Positions 54,231-64,000 of a stretch of 64,000 nucleotides of DNA are shown here, one piece after another. How positions within the stretch are numbered: the first letter of the stretch is position 1; the number at the start of each line of letters is the position of its first letter. Location: assembly GCA_947650285.1 (NCBI GenBank), contig CANTFL010001472.1, positions 1 to 64,000 on the forward strand. Reading direction: 5' to 3'. Both the position numbers and the translations under genes were made by a program. This stretch comes from Hyaloperonospora brassicae. Its lineage: Eukaryota > Oomycota > Peronosporomycetes > Peronosporales > Peronosporaceae. The notes beneath the pieces are model-generated. The model saw nothing but the letters and a program-made list of their open reading frames with translations, was not told where the DNA came from and did no database searches.

Positions 54231-54508
54231 TCGGTGTCATCCTGGATGACCTTAATCTTGAGTATCCCTCATATTTTTTCTATTCTAGGCGACGGCAATG
54301 GCTTTGTCAGTATGCCCGTATTCATGTCTTACGACTTCACGCATCTTGTTACCACAATTTTTTCTTGTACATGATAGAAAATGAGCTTGAAACGTATGTC
54401 GATTTGCTCGAAGCTCGAGGTACTCTGCTTAAATTCTAGCTGCTTGATTGCAGCTTGGATGTGTATCAGCATCGGCATACGGATCACGCACACTCATCTA
54501 CATCTCGT

Positions 54509-54784
54509 TTAGTATACCCTCGTGCCCAGCAGCTTGCGACCAGATCGCGACGCCGAGATGAACTCTTCTTCCATAGTGGTCAGCGATACTCCTGATTGCT
54601 TCTTGCACAACCACAGAACAACAGCTTCGTCCATAGTTAGCACATATCCATATACAGACTTACGGTCAGCCTTGTATGGATCGAAGTCTGCATTGCTCCA
54701 GTACTCGATCCTAACGTCCCTTGATGTCGTTCCATCACCATTCAGGTGCAACTTTAAGTTCTTCAACATCTTCAAGTATCGCAT
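54509..54784 (-). pseudogene. Copia RNase H relic
   Basis: A 91-codon frame: LKLHLNGDGTTSR, then EYWSNADFDPYKADRKSVYG, YVLTMDEAVVLWLCKKQSGV, SLTTMEEEFISASRSGRKLL. This is the copia RNase H block (normally GYSDADWAGD, RKSTSGY, KKQxxVALSTTEAEY). Catalytic acidic residues are partly changed. Confidence 0.8.
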
Positions 54785-54977
54785 GATCCTCTTGGCGTTC
54801 TTTCAATCCTTGACCACCGGCCTTTGCGTCTGTCTCGTGGTCTTGCGCACAGCAAAATAAATCGGGACGCGTGCATCATGCAATCCACTCAGGACTCTCC
54901 ACCATTAATTAATTTTTATTACATTGGTTCGACCTTTGCGTTCCTCGCGAGTAGTTAGCCTTAATCAGTCTCATCAT

Positions 54978-55780
54978 CTAGGCTACAATCATTCCCATTG
55001 GAGTTTTCACACCGTTTGCTGAGTCTAATCCAAACTCCTTCCGCAACAGTGTAATCGTCACATGATGATACACGAAATACTCAGTCGTGTCGTAAGTTTT
55101 AATGCGTATCCCTGGAAACTTATTTACGATATATATTTCATTGATAGACAGATAACTCATCTCAACAAACGACTCGTCGACAGCGTTTTACTTGGTTCCG
55201 AGGACCAACAGGTCATCAACGTAGACGCTAATCACAGTGTATGTCTGTCCTTGGTACTTGTAGTAAAAGCATATATCCGTCGTCCATTGTCTGAATTCAA
55301 TCTGACGCAGCTTGGAGTCAAAGAATTTGTTTCATAGTCGTCCGGCCTGTTTCAAACTCTACAGCGACTTCTTCAGCAGTAGTGCTAAGTTGTTTGACAA
55401 TTTTACTCCCAGACTCTCGAGCTATTTCTCGCTCACAACCATTCCCTTGCACGAGTTCATGTAAATGTGCTGGTGCTCCTCTTTTTCGGACTTGAAGTTT
55501 GCGTTGGGCATATCACCGTGGTACGTTCCACCGTCTGTAGAGCACCAGGATCAACTTCACCGTTTCCAAGCCCACGGCTGCCGCAAATGTGAGAGTATAA
55601 TTCACTCCGAGTGCCCGTTCGTTTTCTTAAACAACCAAAAAAGGCTTGTATCGATCTATTTGCCCGTTTGCATGGTCTAGGTCTTGTATACTCACTTGTC
55701 GTACAACACATGTGCACTCTTAAGTGGCACCACAACCTTTTAACGTTGTTTGAGATCGGTGCATCCAATTCTTCAGTCAT
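54978..55780 (-). pseudogene. Copia reverse transcriptase relic
   Basis: 55,780-55,457 begins MTEELDAPISNN, the usual start of copia RT, and then goes out of frame. 55,160-54,978 has MSYLSINEIYI and LLRKEFGLDSANGVKTPMG, the end of RT. Near 55,215-55,190 the minus strand encodes the region of the catalytic YVDD (TLITCxRVYVDDLLV-like bases GTAGACGCTAATC). Multiple frameshifts. Confidence 0.7.
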
Positions 55781-56238
55781 AGCAGTGACCCACTGCTGTT
55801 GATTTTTCTCCCTCCCGTTTCCCCATTATGTTTGGGGTCTTGCACCATAATCGCATTGACGAAATACTTTGATTCAGCAAATTCTTCAGTCGAAAGCTTT
55901 CAGCTTGTTGTTTACTGACCGGTATAGCACCGTGTCGCTCTCTCGTCCAGCCTGATCTTCGATCTTTGTACTACTTTTTGTTAGGTATCTTGACACTTGA
56001 TTGTCCTTGAAAACCCGATTGGTCATTATTAAGTGACTTCTCATGACCATCAACGTCATCCAGGCCAGAATTGAGGTTATCGTTTTGCTCTCCCGACAAT
56101 GTTTCGATGTGTTTATCATCTTGCGTCATCCACGACCACCTTCTTCTTGAGGATGTAAACCTTGTACCCCTTTTTTAATCACTCTTGCCAATTATTATGG
56201 CCGCCTTTCCGCGCTCTCCGAGTGACGTTTTCCTTGCA

Positions 56239-56493
56239 TCAACGTGGGTTGTGCATGCAGAAGCGAATACAATGATGTTGTTTAACTTTGGCACATATAG
56301 ATTTAAATACTTCATTGGAGGTACAAAACGAGGATTGTTTCTGCTTCGGGTCAGAATTTACAGTAAAAACCCGGTGGCCTCGCTCCTGAAAGACAGAATT
56401 AGGTTCTACGCACAAACCATGCTTCGTACCATGTTCATAATCGTTCGCTGCATCTTTAATCTTTGCCATTACTGGCCTGGTTTCTGGCTTCAT
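56239..56493 (-). pseudogene. Copia integrase relic
   Basis: The frame reads RPVMAKIKDAANDYEHGTKH, then GHRVFTVNSD, then EVFKSICAKVKQHH. This corresponds to the second catalytic Asp region of copia integrase (SDxGxEF, then FCxxxGIxH). The first Asp and the Glu are not identifiable. Confidence 0.6.
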
Positions 56494-57176
56494 TCACTTG
56501 ACGTAAAGCACCTGTTGCCGATCAAAATAAATCCAACTTTGTGCATTTTTCACCTCCTTCCGTGCGTAGCACGTGGGGCTAGCAGTCCAATTTGCATCCG
56601 AAGTTCACGAGGAAATAATTGAACTTGAGTGATGCAACATCCTTGGACTTGGCTAAACACACGCGGCAGTAATTGGACCGATGTTCAACGAACTTTTACC
56701 ACGTAAAGAATACTCAGGCGATCTCGTGGAGTCATCAGACCTCCTATATCGGATCATATTACATCGCCTATGACACCGATGGGCGAATTTATGCCTGTGT
56801 CGCTTTTTGACTGCACTCTTTTAAATTGTTTTCCTATAGCACACGCCAGTTAATTCATGTGTGTTGTGTCCATTGATTTGATGACTAAAGCCGATTCTTT
56901 GGTCATCTTGATAATCGTGTCGAAACAAAGGTGATACAGCCGTCAATGAAAGTGCATCAACCTACTACGCTGAATATCCGAATCGAGTTCATATTCTGGT
57001 GAGTTGAGTACTGCCATCGTCGCCTTCCGTAAGGTGCCACTGAACATGGATCTTGGTCCTATCACTTCAACAATCAACACATTGTTGTTGAAATCAACAT
57101 CTATAATCGGTTCACCCCTGAGTCCAGAGGTCAACACACACCTCCCTCCTCGATATTCAATAACGCATCCTTTAGC

Positions 57177-57431
57177 CTAGAGCTTGCCACAGGAAATGAT
57201 GTTTCGCTCCAGTACGGCAGCGTACTGGACATCGAGGAGTCGTATGGTATTGACGACTCCAAGCGCAACAACCTCAATGTCGACGCTTCCTTGTTTGGTC
57301 ATGCTCATCACACATCCGTCGGTGGCTGCAGTCAAACATCCGCTGTGAAAGTCTTCCGGGTATACCAGCAGACTTAGGTCATTGACCAAGTGTCTGCTTG
57401 ACCCACTGTCGAGAATCCATTGATGTTCCAA
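57177..57431 (-). pseudogene. Copia protease relic
   Basis: An 84-codon frame beginning EHQWILDSGSSRHLVNDLSL, the catalytic DSG of copia protease with the usual RHL/ND context, then LLDVQYAAVLERNIISCGKL, the segment that leads to integrase. The active-site Asp is intact, but flanking domains are broken. Confidence 0.8.
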
Positions 57432-57490
57432 AATGCCTTTACCACTGCCAATTGCAAAGGGAAGTTTGCCCTTGAGCTATTATTCTTCCT

Positions 57491-58060
57491 TCACAGGCAC
57501 ATCGACATGATATGTCCGACTACCACATACTTGTAACATATACGTTCATCACCGTGACCGAATTTCGTCTTCCCCTTCGTTAAAGCCTTGTCTTTTGACT
57601 CCTTACTTGTCTCGACAATGTCCACCGCGTCTCGTCCTAGGTTCTTTGCATGTGTGTCGATCTCCGTCGACTGCGCCAATTGTGATAGTTCCTCAGCCTG
57701 TCTTAAGGGGTCAGTACTATAACTTATCCTAACCTGGACAGCATGGACGTCCGCATGTGCGGGTCCGCCTAGTGTATAATGTTGTCGATCACCAAGTTGT
57801 CCGCCCCTCCGAATGCATCACTCACGGCTTTCAGGTACAAAATGGTCCGTCTACCTTCTGTGTCCCGCCTTCGGAGACGTAAACAGCTTCGTGCTCTGCG
57901 TAGGTGATATCTTGGTGTTGAAAGGCTGAAGTAGTCGTTGCATGGCATGTTCCAGAGTTTGAATTTAAGACCACCAATTCTCAACCTGCCGACGGTCGTA
58001 CGTCTGCGCTTTGCAGAACAAGTGTTGCACCAATAAACCAACCTTTACTTCTTCCGGTCA
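57491..58060 (-). pseudogene. Copia gag relic with degraded zinc knuckle
   Basis: 58,041-57,769 is protein-like (WNMPCNDYFSLSTPRY, AVSDAFGGADNLVIDNII). 57,679-57,491 ends ICYKYVVVGHIMSMCL, a CX2CX4HX4C knuckle in which the second Cys has become Tyr. The order gag - knuckle - protease is as expected for copia. Confidence 0.55.
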
Positions 58061-58904
58061 TGCAAATTCACAGGCGCGCTCCGCAACCCCGACTTGACGA
58101 GCAAATTTCTTGCCCATTCAAGGAATTTACTTCCAAATTCATGGAAGAGTTTCTTGCCGTCGAAGTTTGCATTGCAATTCTTCGGTGCCGCGCGTCCGGC
58201 ATCCCTGAACTTGCGGTCCATGTTTAATTTACATCATGTTCGGCATACCCACACCGGGATATTAAGCCGAAGGAGCCCTCTGTCTGTGGTGTACATGTTT
58301 GGGTCGAGGCCCCATGTTGAGATCTGCAGCTCCATGTTGCCCATGGTGCGCATCAACATTTGCTTGATCTTGCCGTCATGATCCAAATTGCGGCGCCGGC
58401 GACACGTTAATGATATTCTTAAGAAGAGTGGTACAATTTAAGGCCTGAATAGCCACCCCCTCTTCCACTCCCAGGATCGAACTAAAAATTGATTCTGATG
58501 ATACTTTTTTGGTTCCTGCCGGCTTGCTCCCTCTAGGAAGACTGCATCCGATTCATTCGTTTGGAGTTGTCCCCAATTATAGCCATCATATTGTCCATCT
58601 TCGACACGGACGCTGTTGACTATTCTTCGAGGCTATATCGACGGCCTTGCTAGGACCGTCGATTTCAAGATGGGTCCAGATTGAGTAGCTGCACCCATTT
58701 CAAGCGTTACGATTAAACTCATGATCTTTTGGTTTGTCTGCTTTAACAAATTCACTCGTGCACAGTTAGGTAGATGTAAAAGTGAGATATTGTTGATTAT
58801 ACCTGCTTTTGATCGTCAATACTACACTATATGCTTGTACTGCAACTTGTCCACATACTGATGGCATCCGTCTTCCTGCTCGTACCATACGCCGTCTCGT
58901 ATTG

Positions 58905-59225
58905 CAATCGTATCGTCCTGTCCCAACGGTCAAGTTTTCACTGCGTCGCTCCACCCGTCATTCCCCGTATATATCTTTTTCACCCATAAATCGTATCTTT
59001 TCGATCCCACATGACAATCTGTTAAGTCCCAACGGTTAAGATGTCTCTTCGTCGGTCCAAGCGTCAAGCCTCATTTATTTATGTCCCATCCACAGATCGT
59101 TTCTTCGCGGTCCTACATTACAAGCCCTTAAATAACCCACCAATCAGGTGATACCAACACAAATTATATCACTTGACTACTGAAACATGCTATCATATCA
59201 AACACAACCGTTTCTAGCACCCCGA
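58905..59225 (-). repeat. Copia LTR remnant (right) with internal duplication
   Basis: Contains CCCAACGGTCAAG and, about 110 bp later, CCCAACGGTTAAG, each followed by a similar stretch (GTCGCTCCACCCGTCA / GTCGGTCCAAGCGTCA, GATCCCACATGACA / GTCCTACATTACA). An LTR segment is thus tandemly duplicated. The left remnant has only one copy. Confidence 0.6.
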
Positions 59226-59245
59226 CCACCCCCGACGTTGCTTTT

Positions 59246-60385
59246 TAATAAGGGAGCCACCAGTTCCATGCGACGAGATTCATGAAACGACGTCGTCGTA
59301 AGGGTTAATATCAGTATCTTGTGAAGGGAATGGGTGCTCAATTCCGTTGAGATCAAGAGAGCTGGAGGTACCCCTTCGGCAGGATTGCTTATACACCTTG
59401 GGTATTTTTGAACATCGTGGCAAGGTTATTCCTAAGACCGAGCACGATTATCACCTTCAGTGGTGTGATGAAGCGTATTGCTTTGCAACACGTGGCTGGA
59501 ACCTGCGGGTACCGGCGTAGCTGGAGCTTAGCTGGAGCAATTACGCAACTGGTCTCTGGCCTTGATCTTGGCTTAGTCACACCGAAGCTTTCGTTCTGGA
59601 TGAATGTCTGTCACATCGGTACTTGATCTCATAAGACTCAATGCTACTGAGATGTCATTTTCGATACACCCAGCGGACGAACGAATTGTCTTCTTACTCC
59701 TGAGATTCGCCCGCGAATACGAGAATGGTTATACCATATCATTGGAACCGGTGCACTCCGTGCTTGTACGTCAAGTCGCGCCTTGTATTGACGTTGGGTA
59801 GTCAAATACGGCTCCTGGTATTAATCTGGAAGTACCTGCCGACTGGACACCCGCTCAGAAGAAGTGGGCTCGTACCGATGTCCCACGTTGCCGACGAACG
59901 GCCAGACGTTTCCAGTTAACGTTTTTCCACACTAGGTGAATAGATCACGTAGCCATGGTAACCTGCCAGGGTAGCAGCAAGCTGCGTACGACGCAGAAAT
60001 CATTCTTCTTGCTAAACAGCCAGCTGCTGTTGCTCATCAAGCGGATTTATGATGAGGGCATCGTCAAAATCGGTGTTTGACGCTGCGCCAACGGGTCGTT
60101 GGCTTCGCCCCGTTTGGTGAATGTAGAAGGTGCCGTATGAGTCTTTGCCTCATACACAGATGTGTTAGACAGTGTCACTCCTTTATGGTGGACACTGGTA
60201 TCGCTACCACAGTCGACCTCCTCTTCGTGATTGAGATAAAGGAAGCTTGTCGGAGACTCGAGAGGCAGCGATGCCATGGTGTTTGGTGCTTTGACCAACC
60301 GCGAGGTCAAGCGCGCATAATCCGACCTCTTCGAGAAAAGAGATCGATTAACGTTTTGTGGTACCGCCAGTCTGGTGGGGATAGT
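59246..60385 (+). mobile_element. gypsy3: 3' end of a gypsy2-family element
   Basis: Aligns with gypsy2 48,520-49,662: it begins within the chromodomain (AAGGGAGCCACCAGTTCCAT against AAGGGAACCACCAGTTCCAT) and ends with a polypurine tract GGTGGGGATAGT just before the LTR at 60,386. The rest of the body is absent, replaced by the copia element and then the inverted LTR. More diverged than gypsy2. Confidence 0.85.
60047..60310 (-). pseudogene. gypsy3 antisense ORF relic
   Basis: An 87-codon minus-strand frame containing MASLPLESPTSFLYLNHEEE, then DCGSDTSVHHKG, aligned with the start of the gypsy2 antisense ORF (MALPPNESRTLSSYLNFDED, DYGSDTSVHGDD). The shared ATG, the acidic block and GSDTSVH are kept. 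Reading breaks after about 75 codons of homology. Confidence 0.6.
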
Positions 60386-60864
60386 TGTAACGGGGTTACA
60401 CGTTGGATAGTAGCCTAGAATTTGTTTAATTTACAACAGGGATGGTATCTTGTTAAAATGACATTCGAATACCAGGTCAGTTGTTGGGGGATGACTTGTG
60501 TTAGCCACTAAAGAAAGAGATCGCATAAGAGGTATTGATGAAAAACATTAGTGTCTAGATTAAGTACATTTAGTCCGATGTGTTCTTTTGGATAACAACG
60601 AGTAAAGTTCGGTTTTCCTGTGACCTGTATCATACACGTGTCTTTCCAAGGCGTCTTCGATCGTTATGAGTTCAGCAAACGACTTGTTAAGGCAGCTACT
60701 CTTGAGCACCCTGGGGCGTAATTCTTTGAATCGTTTGCTCCCCTTAAACATGAATTGTAAGCTCTTGATCTTGTTGACTATCTGAGTCGGGTTCTTTGAA
60801 CTAACGTTTGTTCACTGAGCGTTATGTCTTCCTCTAACTGAAGGAGCTGCGTAGCTCCGCTACA
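60386..60864 (+). repeat. gypsy3 3' LTR (right inner cap of palindrome 2)
   Basis: 479 bp, TGTAACGGGGTTACACGTTG to GCTCCGCTACA, directly following a polypurine tract, so it is the true 3' LTR of gypsy3. It abuts the right RPAP1 copy. Its inverted partner is 53,533-54,012. Confidence 0.9.
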
Positions 60865-62762
60865 AAATCAGCGACAATTGAGGCCGTGTCCCAGGGGATT
60901 GTGCTAAATGCGAGGCTTTCCACCCACATGTCACCAAACGGTGCCACAGCTTCTTCGTCATTTTTATCAGTGGACACCTTTCGTACTGTGAATAACACCG
61001 TTTGCTATGAGTGCAGAAGCTACGCTGCGTTGTCCCTGATAAAGGCCTCGCACCAGCTGTAAGACCTTCAACGACAGCTGCAGCGACCGTGCGTTACCCT
61101 CTTGGAAAATCAACATTTCTCCGTTTTCAATGTTCCGCTGCTATAGCAATCACAACAGTCAGGCATTTGGGCTGAGTTCGTGAGCTGCACCCGTCGAATG
61201 GCGAGCTACCGTGGTCAGAATCTCCAGCATTTTCTCTGCGGCGTTTGGCTCGGCAGCTCAATCGTCTCGAGAATGTAGCATAGCCGCGTGCCTAGAGATC
61301 GATGTTTAAAAGAGCTTGGACCGATTCAGCGCTGCGATATCCTCGTCGCTGATGCTCGATCCATCATCAGTCTCGCTTGTGTCAATGTACACCACCTCTT
61401 TAGCGTCGTATGAGTCACAGCCCTCGCTGTTCGTTTGAGCGCCATGTCCGTTGCGGTGGAGGTGAACACTTGGAGGCAGTACAACGGTGCCATGCTTGAG
61501 CTCAGGGTACAAGCGCTTGTCAAGAAGACAATCGTCAGTTTCCACAGGAACGACAAACGCATGAGAGGCAGACACAGCAGTACCTAGCGCCGTATAGTTC
61601 TGGTCGTCCAGCACAATTCGAAGCGTCATTGCCCTGTCACTAGGGAATGTTCGTGGTACAAGAGGACGAGAAGCGTTTGCCAGCAACTGTCGTCGATGTA
61701 AAATTTTGGCCACGACTTGGAGCGCCATGGTGCGCTGGCTCGCCACAGTGCTACGTGCGAGGTGCAACAGCTCCGGTACAGTGTACCCCGCAGCTTCTGG
61801 GTCGTCGCCGTGGTGGAACAAACCGGAATGCATGGACAACTCGGCGTCCGTCGCTTCGAGCAGGTTCCCGTCCAAGTCAAAGCGCTCGAGCGTCGCGTCG
61901 CGTCTGCAAAGCAACGCGCTTGATGCTGTCCACTCCGTCTTCTGTCTTTGACCGTCCCGCTCTGGCGCTGCGTCCATTCGAGCTTCGCACGCTATTCCAG
62001 TGGCAAGAGCTCGACTTGCGCCTGGAGCTCCTCGTCCGTCTTGACTGCTGCCAGCTGTTGCATCATGTGCGTCGTGCGCATCTCCCGTGTCATGCCTTCC
62101 TCCTCATCGTCTCCATCTTTCCCATCTCCATCTTTTCCATCTTTTCCATCTACTGCTTCTCCTTTTTCTTCTTCTGTCAACACACGCGCGCGCTCGGTCG
62201 AGTGAATGCTCGCTCTGACTTTCACAGGTTGGCGTCGACTCCGCAATTTGGCAATCAGTTGCGCGTCCAGCGTCTGCACGCGCTCTTGCTGCGCTTCCTG
62301 TACCTCCTGCGCGCTCATGTCTCGCACGCGCGCGCGGCTCATCGCGTCGATTGCGCGCATTTCCACCGTGTCAGACGTCTTTTTGTCCGCATGCTGCTGC
62401 CCTGCGCGCCATCGTCGCCCAAAACGAGAGGATTTCGTACGACCACGACGATCGTCCTTCTTGTCCCCCAGCCCCTGCCGTCGAGCGGCACTTGGAAGCC
62501 CCAGTGGGTTTTTTGGATTTGACCCACGGAGCACCAACCGCTCGTTAAGACCCACTGATACCGTCGCGTGGCGCTCCACGACATTCTTCATCATTTGACT
62601 AGCGCCGTGTCGAGGCGCGGGATCCACGAGCTCTGGATTCGGGTGCCCGCCTGATGCTCGCTCGAGAGCAGTGCCACACCGAGTGACAGTTGCCGACGGA
62701 CGCTTCCGCTGCTGGAGGAAGAGCTCTTGTTCGCGCACGAGCTGCACCAATTCGGCGTCCAT
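60865..62762 (-). pseudogene. RPAP1, 5' part, right copy
   Basis: Mirror of 51,619-53,532. ATG on the minus strand at 62,762. The same RPAP1_N-like motif and C-terminal signature occur (61,977-61,306), with the same frameshift between them. This copy has an extra stop (LLPLE followed by TAG near 61,992) and an extra base near 61,305, so it decayed independently after duplication. Truncated by the LTR at 60,864. Confidence 0.8.
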
Positions 62763-63295
62763 GTCGATGCTCGATGTCGTTGTCGGTCGCTCGCTCGCGT
62801 TGGCGTTGTCGCGTGGTGCCGGTGGCGAACGTCGTAACTCGTATGTGACGTGCGCCAAACGCGGATGGGTTGAAAAAGGCGGAGGCGAAGTTTACGTGTG
62901 GTACGTGAGTTTAGGCCTTGTTTTGGGTAGAACCCTCACACCTGCAGCAGTGCAAACCGCTTGTAGTTACTGTATACACTACAGGAACTGGAGCTGCTGT
63001 ACCGTAGAGATTTTGTAACAGCGTTGTCGCTACTCAGGTATATTCATTCAGTAAGTGTTGCGCCTTTCTGGCCAACGATTGCTCCCTTTTATTCCTTTTC
63101 GCATGATTGTAGAGCAAGTGCTTGTTTGCACCAAAAACGTATTGACGTCGTGTTTGTAAACAGTGTCAACATAAACAGCGGTCGCACGTATCGCCAAGGC
63201 GCTCTTCTGCCTCTATAGCATCAGGTAGTGGTGGCATCAACTTCGCTTACCAATGCACTAGTAAACCATGGGGCGGCACAACATTCACGTGTTCT

Positions 63296-63487
63296 TTGCC
63301 AATGAGCCTCCGCCAATTGCCTGTTGAAGCTCAGATGTATCGACTACTACGATGCAGCTGCGACGAACAGCGTGCACTGATGATGCGTGCGACTGCGATG
63401 GCAGAGGCCGCTCCGATCTACTCCAAGAGGCCAAACGTCGACGCCTTATCCGGGCTTTGCTACGACTCCATGATACCGGACAGCTGA
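63296..63487 (+). pseudogene. Possible divergent gene fragment upstream of RPAP1 (right copy)
   Basis: Exact mirror of 50,894-51,085 at protein level. It gives no information independent of the left copy because the arms are nearly identical. Confidence 0.25.
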
Positions 63488-63695
63488 CTAGGACTGTCCT
63501 TGCTGTACACGGACCCTGTCTCACAATTAGCGCTATATCATCTCGCAATTGAAACTCTGCAATTATTGACTGACGCAGAAAGCTACGCGTATGTATAAGT
63601 ATGGTCATATCTTAACGTTGACAGGTGGCAATCGATATCAGGACTAACTTGCGCACGCGCGGCGCGGTAGCTACGGATACTATTCGGTGCGCTCT

Positions 63696-64000
63696 CCAAA
63701 TATCCGCGGTCACACTCTATTGATATTAACCATCATTCGCTTTGCGGGCGTCCTCATTCGGTGGGAATCCCCTCCTTGCGAGGGCCGATGTAGGTGAGGC
63801 TGGTCTTGGGCATTCTATTCGCGCGACTTCCAGTTGAGTGGAAGGTAGTTTCGACCTTTGGCAGCAGCCAAGGACGATGTAGAGTAGAAACGCTAAGAAG
63901 AAGGTAAAATGGAAAGTGAATTATCATCTACCTAGGTCCTTAGTTCGTCTTGTTTTACTACTCTAAGCCTATCGATAACGACTCTGCGTGTCAGTTGCAA
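63696..64000. other. Right edge of window, nothing recognised
   Basis: About 300 bp outside palindrome 2, with no coding, RNA or repeat signal that I can support. Confidence 0.5.

Larger units (their letters stand above)
54013..59245 (-). mobile_element. Decayed Ty1/copia element (minus strand)
   Basis: Read on the minus strand: gag-like piece (58,041-57,769), zinc knuckle (57,679-57,491), protease (57,431-57,177), integrase (about 56,490-56,240), RT (about 55,780-54,978) and RNase H (54,784-54,509), the copia order with integrase before RT. LTR remnants flank it: 54,013-54,230 and 58,905-59,225 share CCCAACGGTCAAG-like, TCCCACATGACA-like and CACCAATCAGGTGATACC-like blocks. It sits inside the chromodomain region of the gypsy3 copy. 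All domains are broken. Confidence 0.85.
60865..63695. repeat. Palindrome 2, right arm (without LTR)
   Basis: Reverse complement of 50,690-53,532. Internal variation is small, for example one base in TAGTGACAGGG surroundings and a few in the Asp/Gly-rich stretch around 62,100-62,160. Similarity fades over 63,650-63,695. Confidence 0.92.

Noticed and set aside
61647..62522. 291-codon + frame, and its mirror 51,859-52,365 on -
   Set aside because: Antisense shadow of the RPAP1 fragment: Cys/Ser/Arg-rich composition, no domain, and explained by codon bias of the true frame.

Overview
The window looks like nuclear DNA of an oomycete, probably a Peronosporales member (Phytophthora or downy mildew type). 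This is inferred from the oomycete style of its Ty3/gypsy polyproteins, an RPAP1 gene fragment, and the gene-poor, nested-transposon layout. No intact host gene is visible. Almost everything recognisable is a retrotransposon or an inverted duplication carrying broken coding sequence.

Region 1 (1-24,284) is AT-rich and heavily decayed. It holds two very old Ty3/gypsy polyprotein relics in opposite orientations: relic A on + (gag about 1.86 kb to RNase H about 5.45 kb) and relic B on - (gag about 13.6 kb to the start of RT about 10.2 kb). It also holds a 69-bp tandem duplication, a 20-bp minisatellite and two long perfect hairpins. Region 2 (24,285-41,710) is a giant inverted repeat (palindrome 1). 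Its roughly 3.6-kb arms are capped outside by 535-bp LTRs in opposite orientation. The right arm is interrupted by a full-length 7,971-bp gypsy element ('gypsy1', 31,274-39,244, TSD GCTAC) and by a solo LTR of the same family (39,551-39,944). The left arm preserves both empty sites.

Region 3 (42,553-50,140) is a second full-length gypsy element ('gypsy2', TSD TAGAG), decayed in gag-pol. Region 4 (50,690-63,695) is palindrome 2. Two inverted copies of the 5' part of an RPAP1 gene (RNA polymerase II-associated protein 1) are each truncated by an LTR of the gypsy2 family. They flank a spacer made of a decayed Ty1/copia element (- strand) inserted into the 3' end of a third gypsy copy ('gypsy3').

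Three points stand out. (i) gypsy1 is, from LTR to LTR, a chain of short perfect hairpins (8-11 bp arms, 3-15 nt loops, plus one 28-bp palindrome), with compensatory base changes between LTR copies. (ii) gypsy1, gypsy2 and the gypsy3 remnant each carry an antisense ORF between the chromodomain and the 3' LTR. In gypsy2 it has one stop in about 438 codons, while the sense pol has many lesions. (iii) Both gag-pol junctions have a textbook -1 frameshift site: a slippery heptamer, a 7-9 nt spacer and a 10-bp stem-loop. The two palindromes share a design in which the duplicated arms end exactly at LTR ends, which suggests that hairpin-rich LTRs helped form the inverted duplications.
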